Counted from the first letter of the stretch, positions 15,592 to 28,096 are shown. The stretch: DNA of 64,000 nt from Myxococcales bacterium (GCA_016792845.1 JAEUKH010000037.1:1-64000); one strand, 5' to 3'. Translations and numbers: made by a program. Notes: generated from the sequence alone by a model not told the origin.

Positions 15592-15989
15592 CACGTAACC
15601 TGTTGCGATTGCTTGTGTTTTTTCTTCTCGGGTGCGCCGACGCGGCGCCCGCCGTCGACGCCGACGGTGCGGCCCTCTGCCGAGAGATCGCCGCGCGCTG
15701 TCACACCCAGGCCGGGGTGTCGCAGACGGCCTTCGACTGCAACCGCTTCGCCGAGGGCAACAACACGGCGCTCTGCCGCGCGCGGCATGGGCTGTGTCTC
15801 GCCGCGTGTCCGGCGACCTCGTCGGGAGACGCGGGGGTCGATCGCTGCGCCCAACTCGCGACCCGCTGCGCCGAAGACGGAGCCGGTGAGGTGGGGCGCT
15901 GCCATCAGCTCGGCCACGCGGGCGACGCCGCGGCGTGTGAGAACGGGTGGGCCGGCTGCGCGTCGGCCTGCGGCTTCGACCCCCGCTGA
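15588..15989 (+). CDS. Small lipoprotein with two six-cysteine modules, last gene of the MbnPH operon
   Basis: A 133-residue protein too closely packed into the operon to be chance: its ATG overlaps the MbnH stop. A hydrophobic leader ends in lipobox FLLGC (Cys16). The mature part has two copies of one pattern, C-x6-C-x10/12-C-x11-C-x6-C-x3-C, at Cys31/38/51/63/70/74 and Cys87/94/105/117/124/128, joined by a Ser/Gly/Asp linker. Two of the cysteines are followed by His (CHTQ, CHQLGH). The spacing suits paired helices held by disulfides or a thiol cluster for Cu(I). I do not recognise a named family. A role in copper binding or in supporting MbnP/MbnH is inferred from position and cysteine content only. 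Confidence 0.8.
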   Translation: MTRNLLRLLVFFLLGCADAAPAVDADGAALCREIAARCHTQAGVSQTAFDCNRFAEGNNTALCRARHGLCLAACPATSSGDAGVDRCAQLATRCAEDGAGEVGRCHQLGHAGDAAACENGWAGCASACGFDPR

Positions 15990-15998
15990 GCGCGCCGC

Positions 15999-17126
15999 TC
16001 ACCCGAGGGCGTCGAGGGGCGGCGTGAGGCCGAGCTGCGCGATGGGCGTGTCGAAGGCCAGCACGAGGCGATGGGCCGCGCAGGCCACCACCCGAGGCTC
16101 GGCGCCCACCGCAGGGAGCGCGAGGTTGACCGTCGTCGGAGGCCCTCCGTCGAGGCCGAAGCGCGAGAGCGACGCCGTGTCGCTGTGGCCGTCGTCCCAC
16201 GCGGCGAGAGTGAAGAGTCGGGCGCTGTCGAGCCAGCCCAGGGCGCAGCCCGAGCCCGAGGTGTCGGGGCTCCAGATGCGGGGCCGTGATTCGCCTGAAA
16301 GATCAGTAAGTTGAAGAAGATACGCGCCCGTGTCGAGGGCCTCGTGGAGCGTCGCGAGGTGGCCGTTTCCGGGTGAGAACTGGTGCGCGACGAGGAGCCC
16401 CGGCGGGCCCTCGAACGCGTGATCGCGGGTGACCGTGCCGCGCGCGAGCGAGACCCGCCAGAGGGTGAGGGCGTCGGCGCTCAGGTCTTCGAGGGTCTCG
16501 CACACGATGAGCGTGTCGGGGTCGCTCCACGCGAGGGTGTAGACTGCGTTCTCGGGCCGCGCGTCGGCGATGGGCACGCGGGTCTCGTACGGCGCGCCGT
16601 CGAGGTGCAGCGTGAGCCCGGCCTCGCGGGTGAGCCGCGCGAGGCGGTGGCCGTCGGGGTGCAGCGCCGGGATGCACACGCTCTCAGGGGCCGTCAGCGC
16701 GTCGACACCGAGGCTCCCGTCGCGGGCGAGGGTGAGGCTCCGGCCGACGAACTGCGCGTGCCCCGGACGCGCCGCGTGCCGCGCGCCGACCCAAACGTCG
16801 AGGCGTCGCGGGCCGAGCGGCACCATCACCGACGACTCGTGGAGCCCCAGGTCGGCGGTGAAGAGCGCGCCGCCGTCGGGCACGGCGTAGACCGTGAGGC
16901 GCGCCGCGAGGCCCTCGGTGCTGAGGGTGACGAGGTGCTCGTCGAGCCAGGCGCAGTGCTCGGGGTGAGGGCCAGGATGCGCGACGATGTCGGCCCCGTC
17001 GCGGTCGACGACGCGCATCCCGCGGCCTGGTTCGCTGAGGGCGAGCCGGGCGCCCGTGGGGTCGAGGGCCACCCGCGTGGGGGCGCGGTGCTGCGCGAAG
17101 AGGTGGAGTGGGAGTGCCGTCGACAC
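15999..17126 (-). CDS. Beta-propeller-like protein of unknown function
   Basis: A 375-residue protein with repeated short segments of WD40/TolB-like style: VALDPTGARLALSE, HCAWLDEHLVTLS, ALHPDGHRLARLT, TLAWSDPDTLIVC, HQFSPGNGHLATL and GWLDSARLFTLAAWDD. The spacing suggests six or seven blades. No signal peptide or membrane segment is seen, so it is probably cytoplasmic. No catalytic motif is visible; such proteins are usually binding scaffolds. It starts at GTG 17126 and converges with the MbnPH operon, only 9 bp between stops. No partner can be named. Confidence 0.6.
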   Translation of the reverse strand: MSTALPLHLFAQHRAPTRVALDPTGARLALSEPGRGMRVVDRDGADIVAHPGPHPEHCAWLDEHLVTLSTEGLAARLTVYAVPDGGALFTADLGLHESSVMVPLGPRRLDVWVGARHAARPGHAQFVGRSLTLARDGSLGVDALTAPESVCIPALHPDGHRLARLTREAGLTLHLDGAPYETRVPIADARPENAVYTLAWSDPDTLIVCETLEDLSADALTLWRVSLARGTVTRDHAFEGPPGLLVAHQFSPGNGHLATLHEALDTGAYLLQLTDLSGESRPRIWSPDTSGSGCALGWLDSARLFTLAAWDDGHSDTASLSRFGLDGGPPTTVNLALPAVGAEPRVVACAAHRLVLAFDTPIAQLGLTPPLDALG

Positions 17127-17256
17127 CGTCGCGCTCAGCCGCCGCGCAGCATCACCACCGCGCGTCGGATGTCAAGCCGCTGGCACGTCACCCGACTCCC
17201 TCGCGGCGCGGAGAGAGTCGGATGAAACTGTAGTGATTCAGAGTGCTTACAGGTGA

Positions 17257-17290
17257 TCTCCCCCAAGGGGCAGAGCGCCCGAGGGGGAGA
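17257..17290 (-). terminator. Strong nested hairpin after the Cys/Gly-rich lipoprotein gene
   Basis: TCTCCCCC and GGGGGAGA form an 8-bp outer stem, with GGGC and GCCC pairing inside around a 5-base loop. It lies 18 bp after the stop of the minus-strand gene that ends at 17309. The minus strand downstream is only mildly T-rich. Likely a terminator for that gene. Confidence 0.6.
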
Positions 17291-17308
17291 GGCTGGCGCG
17301 TCGCGCGA

Positions 17309-20300
17309 TCAGTTGGCGTTGAAGGTGGGCGTCGAGGTGCCCGAGGTCGAGGGCGCGAGGATGCCGATGCGACCCACCGCGCCGTCACCCGAGCGGCCGC
17401 GGCTGCACGTCGAGGGCGCGCCTGAGCCGCCGGTGGCGACCACGCGACCGGTCGAGATCGAGGCCGGAGCGAGGCTCACGAGGCGGATCGCGCCGCCCGC
17501 GCCGCCGCCGCCGGTGCCCATGCCGCAGCCGGTGCCGCCGCACGCGGCGTTGTCGCCCGCCTGGCCGTTCTCGCCCGCGCTGACGACGCTGGCCGCGGTG
17601 CCGACGGTGATCGAGGAGGCCCGGATGAAGATCACCCCGCCGCCGTTGCCGCCGCGCCCGGGGCGCCCGCCGTCTTCGTCGGCGCCGCCTTCGCCGCCCG
17701 CGCCGCCCATGAACAGAGCCGTGCTGAGGTTGGCCGCGCCGATCGCCGCGCCGCCGCGGCCCGGAGGCACCGGACACGACTCGGCGCAGACGCCGCAGTA
17801 CGCCCCGGTGGTGTCGCCGGTCGCGCCCGCCGCGCCGTGGCCGCCGCCGCCGCCCGCGCCGTCGTCTTGGCCCGCGCCGCCGCCGCCGCCGCCGGTGCCG
17901 TTGGCCGCGATTTCGACGCCGCCGAGGCCGAGGTTACCCTCGCCCTGGTAGCCGCGCGCGCAGCGGTAGAGGTTGCCCGTGGTGCACCCGTGCCCGCGCC
18001 CGCGGAAGCCCAGGGCCGACATGCTGACGGTGCCGTTGACGGTGACCGCGCCGCTCGCGTCAAACGCGAGGATGCCGCCGGTGTTGCCGTTCCACCCGGG
18101 GGCGGTGAGGGTGGTGCCTGCGGCGACGGTGACGGTGGTGTACTCGGGCACCGCGACGATTTGCGCGCGGTTGGCGCCGCCCGTCGCAAAGCTGTTCACG
18201 AGGGGTGACGCGAGGACGAACGCCGAGCCCGTCGCGGTCAGCAAACGGTTGAACTCGTAGGTGCCCGCGCCGGCGCCCTGCGTCTGATGCACGATCACCG
18301 CCTGGCCCGCGCGGAAGGTGCCCACCTGGTTCGAGATCACCAACGCGTTGGTGCCCGCCGTGCCCGCCGCCGAGGCCGCGGCGACGTTGATGGTGGTCGT
18401 GCCCGAGGTCGTCAGGGGCCCTTCGCCGCCGCCGCCGAACTGGCAGGTGCCCGCGACGCAGATCGACCCGCTCGCGCACACGTTGCCGCACGCGCCGCAG
18501 TTGCGGGCGTCGCTCCGGAGGTCGACCTCGCACCCGTTGCGCGGGTCATTGTCGCAGCTGCGGAAGCCGTCGTTGCAGGTCGCGAGCGTGCAAGCGCCGC
18601 CAGCGCAGGCCGGCGTTGCGTTGGCGAAGCTGCACACGTTGCCGCAGGCGCCGCACGCGCTCACGGTGTTGGTGAGGTTGGTCTCGCACCCGTTGGCGGC
18701 GTTGCCGTCACAGTTGGCGAAGCCCGCGTTGCAGGTGCCGAGACCGCACGCGCCGGCGATGCAGGTGGCGGCCGCGTTGGCGAAGCTGCACGCGTTGCCG
18801 CACGCGCCGCACGCGCTCACGGTGTTGGTGGTGTTGGTCTCGCACCCGTTGGCGGCGTTGCCGTCGCAGTTGGCGAAGTCCGCGCTGCAGGTGCCGAGGC
18901 CGCAGCTGCCGTTGGCGCACACCGGCGCGCCGTTCGCGGGCGTGGCGCAGCGGTTCATGCACGCGCCGCAGTTCGCGACGTCGGTGCCGAGCTGGGTCTC
19001 GCAGCCGTTGGCGGCGTTGCCGTCGCAGTCGCCGAAGCCCGCGCCGCAGGTGCCGACCCCGCACACGCCCGCGCGACACACCGCCGAGCCGTTGCTCGGG
19101 GTCGGACACACCGTGCCGCACGCGCCGCAATGCCCGAGGCTCACCCGCGTGTCGACCTCGCACCCGTTGGCGGGGTTGTTGTCACAATCGGCGAAGCCCG
19201 CGTTGCACTGCGCGACGGCGCACACGCCGCCCATGCACGTCCCCGCGGCGTTGGCCGGAGCGCAGGCCATGCCGCATCCGCCGCAGTGCTGCGCGCTGGT
19301 CTGGATGTTCGCCTCGCAGCCGTTGGCGGCCATGCCGTCGCAGTTGGCGAAGCCCGCGTTGCAGGCGCCGAGCCCGCACGCGCCGTCGGCGCACACCGCC
19401 GCGCCGTTCGCGGGCGCCGGACACGCCGTGCCGCAGGCCCCGCAGTGCGCGACGCTGCTTCGGAGGTCGGTCTCGCAGCCCGTGGCCGCCATGGTGTCGC
19501 AGTCGCCGAAGCCCGTGTCGCAGGTGCCGACGGCGCAGGCGCCGCGGGCGCAGGCTGCGGTGGCGTTCGGCGTGACGCAGGCGTTGTTGCAGGCGCCGCA
19601 GTGGCGCGCGCTGGTGCCGAGCTCGACCTCGCAGCCGTTCATGGCGTCGCCGTCGCAGTCGGCGAAGCCTTCGTTGCAGGCGAACCCGCAGGTGCCCGCC
19701 GCGCAGGTGGCCGCGGCGTTGGCCCGGGCGGGGCAGCTGTTGCCGCAGGCGCCGCAGTGGGTGAGGGTGTTGCTGAGGTCGGTCTCGCAGCCGTTGCCGG
19801 CCATGCTGTCGCAGTCGCCGTAGGGGGCGGTGCAGTTGCCGACGGCGCAGCTCCCCGAGGCGCACGCCGGGGCCGCGTTGGCGGTCATGCAGACGGTGCC
19901 GCAGGCGCCGCAGTGGGCGGTGTTGTTCTGACGGTCGACGCACGCGCCCTCGCAGCACGACAGGCCCGTCGGGCAGCGCCCGTCGCCCGCGCAGCCCGGC
20001 ACGCACTGGTTGCCCACGCAGCGGTTGCCCGACGGGCAGTGCTCGTCGGTGACGCAGGTGACGCAGGTGCGGGTCGCCACGTTGCAACGCTGCCCCGGGA
20101 GCACGCCCCCATCGGGCGCGCCGGCGTCGGTCGCGTTGATGGCGCGGCACCCGTCGTCGCTGCGGCAGCCCGCGACGCAGGTGTTGTTCATGGGGTTGCA
20201 GTACTGGTCGACGGGGCAGGTGTCGTTCGAGGCCACGCAGCCGACGCAGCGCCCCGACCCGGTGTCACAGACCCGCTGATCGGCCGGGTTGCCCGCGCAG

Positions 20301-20515
20301 TCTTCGTTGCGCGTGCAGCGTGACGCGGCGTCGGGCGTGTCGACCGACTGAACGTCGTCGCCGGTGTCGACGCCGAGATCGCGCCCGAGGTCGGTGCCCG
20401 CGTCGACGGGGCCGCCGACGACGGAGTTGCCGCTACAGCCCGCCAGGGCCGCGAGGCAGACCGCGGCGGCGGCGAAGAAGCGCACCCCGGGCCGTGCTTG
20501 TGTGATGTCTCTCAA
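17309..20515 (-). CDS. Giant lipoprotein with Cys-rich repeats and Gly-rich C-terminal domain
   Basis: A 1068-residue surface lipoprotein. Lipobox ALAGC is followed by an Asp/Val/Gly linker. After two Cys-rich adaptor segments, nine full repeats of about 52 residues follow (plus a short tenth), each of the form HCGACG...C...NAAxxC...G.C..GTCxxGFADCDGNAANGCET, rich in cysteine and Asp/Asn that could bind calcium. Residues about 705-1068 form a different domain: a TTINVAAASAAG start, strand-rich part, then long Gly/Ala stretches and GGVIFIRASSITVG, as in parallel beta-helix or Gly-rich surface domains. Similar proteins in myxobacteria are often annotated as AgmC-like or by false 'tryptophan synthase' names. 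The TTG start at 20515 has AAGGTG 6 bases upstream; GTG 20485 is an alternative. Function unknown, probably adhesion or surface structure. Confidence 0.8.
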   Translation of the reverse strand: MRDITQARPGVRFFAAAAVCLAALAGCSGNSVVGGPVDAGTDLGRDLGVDTGDDVQSVDTPDAASRCTRNEDCAGNPADQRVCDTGSGRCVGCVASNDTCPVDQYCNPMNNTCVAGCRSDDGCRAINATDAGAPDGGVLPGQRCNVATRTCVTCVTDEHCPSGNRCVGNQCVPGCAGDGRCPTGLSCCEGACVDRQNNTAHCGACGTVCMTANAAPACASGSCAVGNCTAPYGDCDSMAGNGCETDLSNTLTHCGACGNSCPARANAAATCAAGTCGFACNEGFADCDGDAMNGCEVELGTSARHCGACNNACVTPNATAACARGACAVGTCDTGFGDCDTMAATGCETDLRSSVAHCGACGTACPAPANGAAVCADGACGLGACNAGFANCDGMAANGCEANIQTSAQHCGGCGMACAPANAAGTCMGGVCAVAQCNAGFADCDNNPANGCEVDTRVSLGHCGACGTVCPTPSNGSAVCRAGVCGVGTCGAGFGDCDGNAANGCETQLGTDVANCGACMNRCATPANGAPVCANGSCGLGTCSADFANCDGNAANGCETNTTNTVSACGACGNACSFANAAATCIAGACGLGTCNAGFANCDGNAANGCETNLTNTVSACGACGNVCSFANATPACAGGACTLATCNDGFRSCDNDPRNGCEVDLRSDARNCGACGNVCASGSICVAGTCQFGGGGEGPLTTSGTTTINVAAASAAGTAGTNALVISNQVGTFRAGQAVIVHQTQGAGAGTYEFNRLLTATGSAFVLASPLVNSFATGGANRAQIVAVPEYTTVTVAAGTTLTAPGWNGNTGGILAFDASGAVTVNGTVSMSALGFRGRGHGCTTGNLYRCARGYQGEGNLGLGGVEIAANGTGGGGGGAGQDDGAGGGGGHGAAGATGDTTGAYCGVCAESCPVPPGRGGAAIGAANLSTALFMGGAGGEGGADEDGGRPGRGGNGGGVIFIRASSITVGTAASVVSAGENGQAGDNAACGGTGCGMGTGGGGAGGAIRLVSLAPASISTGRVVATGGSGAPSTCSRGRSGDGAVGRIGILAPSTSGTSTPTFNAN

Positions 20516-20738
20516 GGGTTCACCTTCGAAGGTTGTGGGAGCCGCGATCTTGCGACCGAGGCCCCAGAAGTGTGCCCCGAGAGACTACCCGAAACCTCAA
20601 GGCGGTGAGCGCCTCGCGAGGCCGCAAAGTGACGCAAAAGCCCTGAAATCACTGCGCACGACTGGGCTGCCGCGGGTCACCCTGCCGCGCTTGACCGAGG
20701 CGGCTTCTGTAGCGCGCTGGCGGGATGCCGTGGGGCGC

Positions 20739-21578
20739 TCAGCGCCGGGCGAGGGTGATAAGCCCAGGCTCGCGCGTAGAGCTCTGGCTCGCGTCGCGGT
20801 AGACGAGGCTTGAGCCGGTGACGCAGTAATCCCAGCGGCGGCCCGACGACGACGAGACGATCTGGTTGTTCTGCGTGGTGTACGCGTCGCCGTCGCGCAA
20901 GCTGCCGTTGCGTTGGGCCGTGCAGGTGCAGTCGCCGGCGCCGCCGCTCGGCGCGCAGGTCGACCCGGGGAAGCTCGACTGAAGAAACTGCTGGAGCTGC
21001 GCGCAGCCCCCGACCAGCGAGGCGCACTGCGCGGGGATCAGCACGTCGACGGCGGTCTCCCACTCGGCCGCGCGCTGCGCGATCACGTTGCCAAAATTCA
21101 CCCGCCCCCGGGCGCGACCCGCGGCGCGGGTGACCCGCGCATTGGGGCACAACATCGTCTGGCCCGAGACAGGGATCTCAAAGCACCCGTTGGCGACATC
21201 CCAGGTGCCTTGCACGTCGCCGCCGCAGAAGCTCGGGGTCGGGCAGGGGGCGTCGGTGCGCACCTCGACGTTGACCCACGCGGGTTCGCCCAAGCCGCCC
21301 GAATCGGGCGCGCTCACCACGTCGACCGCGGGGCCCGCATCGGTGGGCCCGACGCCGACATCGCGCGGCACCTCGACGCGGTCTTCGGCCACCGCCGGGG
21401 TGTCACCCACCACGCCTGCGTCAACGGCAGCGCCAACATCGGTGGGCGCGGCGCCCGTGTCGACCGACTGACCGCCGTCGGAGCCCGACGCCCCGCCGCC
21501 GCGGGCAGGACCACAAGCCGCCGAGAGGAGCACCCCAAGCAAGGCCACAGCGCGAAGCATGATGCGAGAGGGTGCCAT
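20739..21578 (-). CDS. Lipoprotein of unknown function
   Basis: A 279-residue lipoprotein with leader MLRAVALLGVLLSAAC inside it and a long Asp/Val/Ala-rich linker (about 25-90). The mature domain starts near FCGGDVQGTWDVANGCFE, has GRVNFGNV and several Cys pairs (CASLVGGCAQL, GDCTCTAQ), and ends with WDYCVTGSSLVYRDAS. This G-x-W pattern followed by eight or more strands is lipocalin-like and is seen in many unnamed myxobacterial lipoproteins. No ligand can be named. The start could be ATG 21578 (used here) or ATG 21560; both keep the signal peptide. A 223-bp gap without genes separates its stop from the start of the preceding giant lipoprotein. Confidence 0.65.
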   Translation of the reverse strand: MAPSRIMLRAVALLGVLLSAACGPARGGGASGSDGGQSVDTGAAPTDVGAAVDAGVVGDTPAVAEDRVEVPRDVGVGPTDAGPAVDVVSAPDSGGLGEPAWVNVEVRTDAPCPTPSFCGGDVQGTWDVANGCFEIPVSGQTMLCPNARVTRAAGRARGRVNFGNVIAQRAAEWETAVDVLIPAQCASLVGGCAQLQQFLQSSFPGSTCAPSGGAGDCTCTAQRNGSLRDGDAYTTQNNQIVSSSSGRRWDYCVTGSSLVYRDASQSSTREPGLITLARR

Positions 21579-21683
21579 CTTCGCTGCCCGCGTCAACGGA
21601 GGGCGCGTGGTGTCGGGTGAGGTGCCGCTGCGGACGTGATCAGACGAGGGGTGCGCGTGGGCGCGAGAACGGGCGCGGGGCGC

Positions 21684-22778
21684 TCAGCGGGGGAGGTACT
21701 GGGTGCAAGCCCCGGCGTATCCGCGACGGGTCGAGGGGATGCTCGAGTTCTGAACCCACCCGATGGTCGAGCACTGGTACCACTCGCTGTCGAAGCGGCT
21801 CTGGAGGCAAGTGCCCACCGAGAGGACGCGGTTGAGGGTGCTGCTGTGACAGCCCGAGGCGACGTTGTTGGTGCCCGTCGAGGTGCTGCCGAGCGGGTGC
21901 GACGCCGTGCAGTTGCTCCGACCCGAGTGCCACGCGCCGTTGCGGCAGTGGTACCAGAGCTCGTCGAAGCGGCTCTGGACGCAGGTGCCTTCGGGCATCG
22001 TGCGGCCCATGGTCTGCGAGTAACACTGGTCGGTGGTCTGGGTGCTGCCGCCGGTGTTGGCGTAGTTGGCTTGTGAGCCCGCGGGGCGCTCCCAGTGCCA
22101 GGGCTCGCTCGGCACGGTGCGACGGAAGCCGTAGCGGCTCGCGTTGCGGTCGAGCCAGGTCTGGCCCCCGGGGCCGCGGCCGAGGTCGAGCGCGAGACCC
22201 GACTGGTGGTTCGAGTACCCCGGGCGCGCCGCGAGGTTGCCGCGACCCGAGAGGTAGAGGTTGTAGAGGTAGCGCTGCTGATCCATCGTGCGAAAGCCCG
22301 AGGTGAGCGAGATGCTGATGCCCGCGGCCCGCGCGGCGTTGCGCATCGCCTCGTAGGCGCGCGCCGTGTTGACCTCGATGAGCTTGCCCTCGACGGTCAC
22401 CACGCAGATTCGGGTGGGGTTGCCGCGGCTGTACCCCGTCGTCGGCCGACACGCGGTGGTCGCCTCGACGAAGGTGCTGAACGCGCCGTCGGAGCCGCCC
22501 GCTTCAGAGAACGACGGCGCGAGGCTCGCCGCGGTGACGCCCGGCCGGTCGTCGATGCCGTCGGCCGGCTCGCTGTAGTCTTGCCCGGTCTCGTTCTCGG
22601 CCACGCCCACGGCCTGCTCGGCCTCGGTGATCGGCGTGTCAGGGATCGGAGAGACCCCCGCGCTGTTCGGCGCTGCGCCCACCGCGTCGTCGACCGGCGC
22701 ACAGCCCGCAAGACCGGCCACCGCCAGCACCGCGCTCGTCGCCTGAACCCACCGACCGAAAGAGCGTGTCGTCGTCAT
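21684..22778 (-). CDS. M15-family D-Ala-D-Ala carboxypeptidase-like lipoprotein (VanY type)
   Basis: A 364-residue lipoprotein (lipobox AGLAGC, Cys26). The peptidase domain (about 130-235) has the zinc-ligand pattern of M15: SGFRTMDQQRY, then His191 and Asp198 in YSNHQSGLALDLG, and His228 in EPWHWE. The family trims D-alanine from peptidoglycan stem peptides in the periplasm or attacks foreign walls. After it come two copies of a 30-35 residue Cys-containing unit (C...GRTMPEGTCVQSRFDELWYHC and C...RVLSVGTCLQSRFDSEWYQC), probably a wall- or sugar-binding part. The ATG at 22778 is chosen because GAGAGG sits 7-12 bases upstream. The neighbouring kinase gene is upstream on the same strand but 238 bp away. 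Confidence 0.85.
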   Translation of the reverse strand: MTTTRSFGRWVQATSAVLAVAGLAGCAPVDDAVGAAPNSAGVSPIPDTPITEAEQAVGVAENETGQDYSEPADGIDDRPGVTAASLAPSFSEAGGSDGAFSTFVEATTACRPTTGYSRGNPTRICVVTVEGKLIEVNTARAYEAMRNAARAAGISISLTSGFRTMDQQRYLYNLYLSGRGNLAARPGYSNHQSGLALDLGRGPGGQTWLDRNASRYGFRRTVPSEPWHWERPAGSQANYANTGGSTQTTDQCYSQTMGRTMPEGTCVQSRFDELWYHCRNGAWHSGRSNCTASHPLGSTSTGTNNVASGCHSSTLNRVLSVGTCLQSRFDSEWYQCSTIGWVQNSSIPSTRRGYAGACTQYLPR

Positions 22779-23016
22779 CGTAAGACCTCTCCGCCTCTCG
22801 CATCGCACACCGCGTGCCATGCCCATCGCACCCCCACAGTGACGCCCTTCTGCCGAGTTCTCAAGCCCTCTGCACGAGACCCGAAGGGTGGGGCTCGACT
22901 GACCAGGGAGGCCGCACGGGTGGGGGTGTTCTGAAGCCCCGTACCTCGCCGCGTCTCGGCGCGGTGTCGCCGTGACGCTGTGCAGCGCGCGATCACCTGC
23001 GGGCCGACGCCCCGGC

Positions 23017-24999
<1,983 letters not shown>

Positions 25000-25256
25000 C
25001 GGCGCGACCGCAATGGCCTCTCTATACCTGACGCAGCGCGTTCATGTTTCAAATCCGGCTCATTTTTGCCCTTGAAGCTGCCCCCCGCGGCGCCCAGACC
25101 CTCGGCCCCGCACACCCCGCTGAACGGGCAGGGAGGCGGGCACTTCGACCCGCGCCGCCGGGGCGAGGGTGGTAGTCTCGCCGCGGTTCGCCGTCGAACG
25201 GCCTCTCAGGGCCGACGCGGCGTGACGATCAACCGAAGTGAGAAGCGAGGCAACGG

Positions 25257-26735
<1,479 letters not shown>

Positions 26736-26738
26736 GTC

Positions 26739-28088
26739 ATGGATTCTACAAAACTTCTTGAGCTCTGTGACGACGTCCTCGGGCGGCTCATGGCGGGGGG
26801 CGCGAGCGACGCCAAGGTGGTCGCGCGCACGGGGCAAGACCTCTCGGTGCGGGTGCGCCTGGGCGAGGTCGAGCTGGTCGAAGAGGCCGGCACCCAGTCG
26901 ATCGCGATCCGGTGCTTCAAGGGCAAGCGCGTCGCGACCGCGAGCACCAACGACCTGACCGCCGCGGGGCTCCGTCGCGCCGTAGGCGACGCCCTCGAGC
27001 TCTGCGACCTCGCGCAAGAAGACCCCTTCGCGGGGCTCCCCGACCCGGCCGCGCTGGCGAGCGCCTACCCCGACATGCGCCTCTACGACCCGGCCTGCGG
27101 GAGCATCACCGCGGGCGAAGCGGTCGAGCGGGCGCGCCGCTGCGAGAAGGCCTCGCTCGATTTCGACCCGCGCATCACCAACAGCGAGGGCGGCTCCTTC
27201 GGGCGCACCCAGGGCGGCTTCGTGATGGCCACCAGCGGGGGCTTTCGCGGCGGCTACAACGGCTCCTACGCGAGCGTGAGCACCTCGCCCGTGGCGGCCG
27301 ACGAGGGCGGCAAGAACCGCACCTCGGGGTACTGGTCGGCCAAGCGCTTTTTGCATCAGCTTGAGGCCGAAGACGCGGTGGGGCGTGAGGCGGCGCGGCG
27401 CACCGTGGCGCTCCTCGGGGCGCGCAAGGTGCCGACCCAAGAGGCGCCGGTGATCTTCGACCCTGACGCCGCGCGGTCGCTCCTCGGGGCCTTCGCGGGC
27501 TGCGTCACCGGCGACGCGATCTATCGCCGTTCGAGCTTCTTGCTCGATCGCTTGGGCGAGACCGTGGCGAGCGAGCTGGTGACCCTGATCGATGACCCGC
27601 TGCTCGCCGATGGGCCGGGGTCGCGCCCCTTCGACGGCGACGGCTTGCTCACCCGCAAGAACGTCGTGGTCGAGAGGGGCGTGCTCAAGACATGGCTCCT
27701 CGACACCTACGGCGCGCGCAAGCTCGGCATGGCCTCGACGGGCAGCGCGGCGAGCGCCACCGGGAGCGGCGCCGGGGTGTCGAACTTCTACCTCGCCCCG
27801 GGCGGGGTGAGCGCCGAGGCGTTGTTGAGAGACACGCGCCGGGGGCTCTACGTCACGGGCATGATGGGCTTCGGCTTCAACGCGGTGACGGGCGATTTCT
27901 CGCGCGGGGCGTACGGGTACTGGGTCGAAGACGGCGCGCTGGCCTTCCCCGTGAGCGAGGTGACCATCAGCTTGAACTTCAAGGAGCTGTTTGCTTCCAT
28001 CGACGGGGTCGCCGATGATCTTGAGTTCAAGTCAGGGGTTGCTTCGCCGACCTTTCGGGTGGCAAAGATGACCATCGCAGGGAGCTAG
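26739..28088 (+). CDS. tldE: TldE/PmbA peptidase partner
   Basis: A 449-residue protein of the same fold as TldD but without the HExxxH zinc motif, as expected for TldE (PmbA). Family blocks are seen: TNSEGGSFGRTQGG, VIFDPDAARSLLGAF, GDGLLTRKNVVVERGVLKTW and GVSNFYLAPG near the C-terminal third. It forms the second half of the TldD/TldE peptidase and shapes the substrate tunnel. The ATG lies 3 bases after the tldD stop, so the pair is made in equal amounts. The next gene, coding for a VWA protein, begins 8 bases after its TAG stop. Confidence 0.93.
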   Translation: MDSTKLLELCDDVLGRLMAGGASDAKVVARTGQDLSVRVRLGEVELVEEAGTQSIAIRCFKGKRVATASTNDLTAAGLRRAVGDALELCDLAQEDPFAGLPDPAALASAYPDMRLYDPACGSITAGEAVERARRCEKASLDFDPRITNSEGGSFGRTQGGFVMATSGGFRGGYNGSYASVSTSPVAADEGGKNRTSGYWSAKRFLHQLEAEDAVGREAARRTVALLGARKVPTQEAPVIFDPDAARSLLGAFAGCVTGDAIYRRSSFLLDRLGETVASELVTLIDDPLLADGPGSRPFDGDGLLTRKNVVVERGVLKTWLLDTYGARKLGMASTGSAASATGSGAGVSNFYLAPGGVSAEALLRDTRRGLYVTGMMGFGFNAVTGDFSRGAYGYWVEDGALAFPVSEVTISLNFKELFASIDGVADDLEFKSGVASPTFRVAKMTIAGS

Positions 28089-28096
28089 GCATTACG

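Noticed and set aside
17181..17200. Second TGGCACG sequence considered as another sigma-54 promoter
   Set aside because: The -12 part (TTGC) is absent at the required distance, and the direction does not lead to a gene start.
18287..20323. Long plus-strand open frame of 678 codons opposite the Cys-repeat lipoprotein
   Set aside because: It is Ala/Gly/Arg-dominated with no domain, and mirrors the codon structure of the real minus-strand gene, which has a signal peptide and clean repeats.
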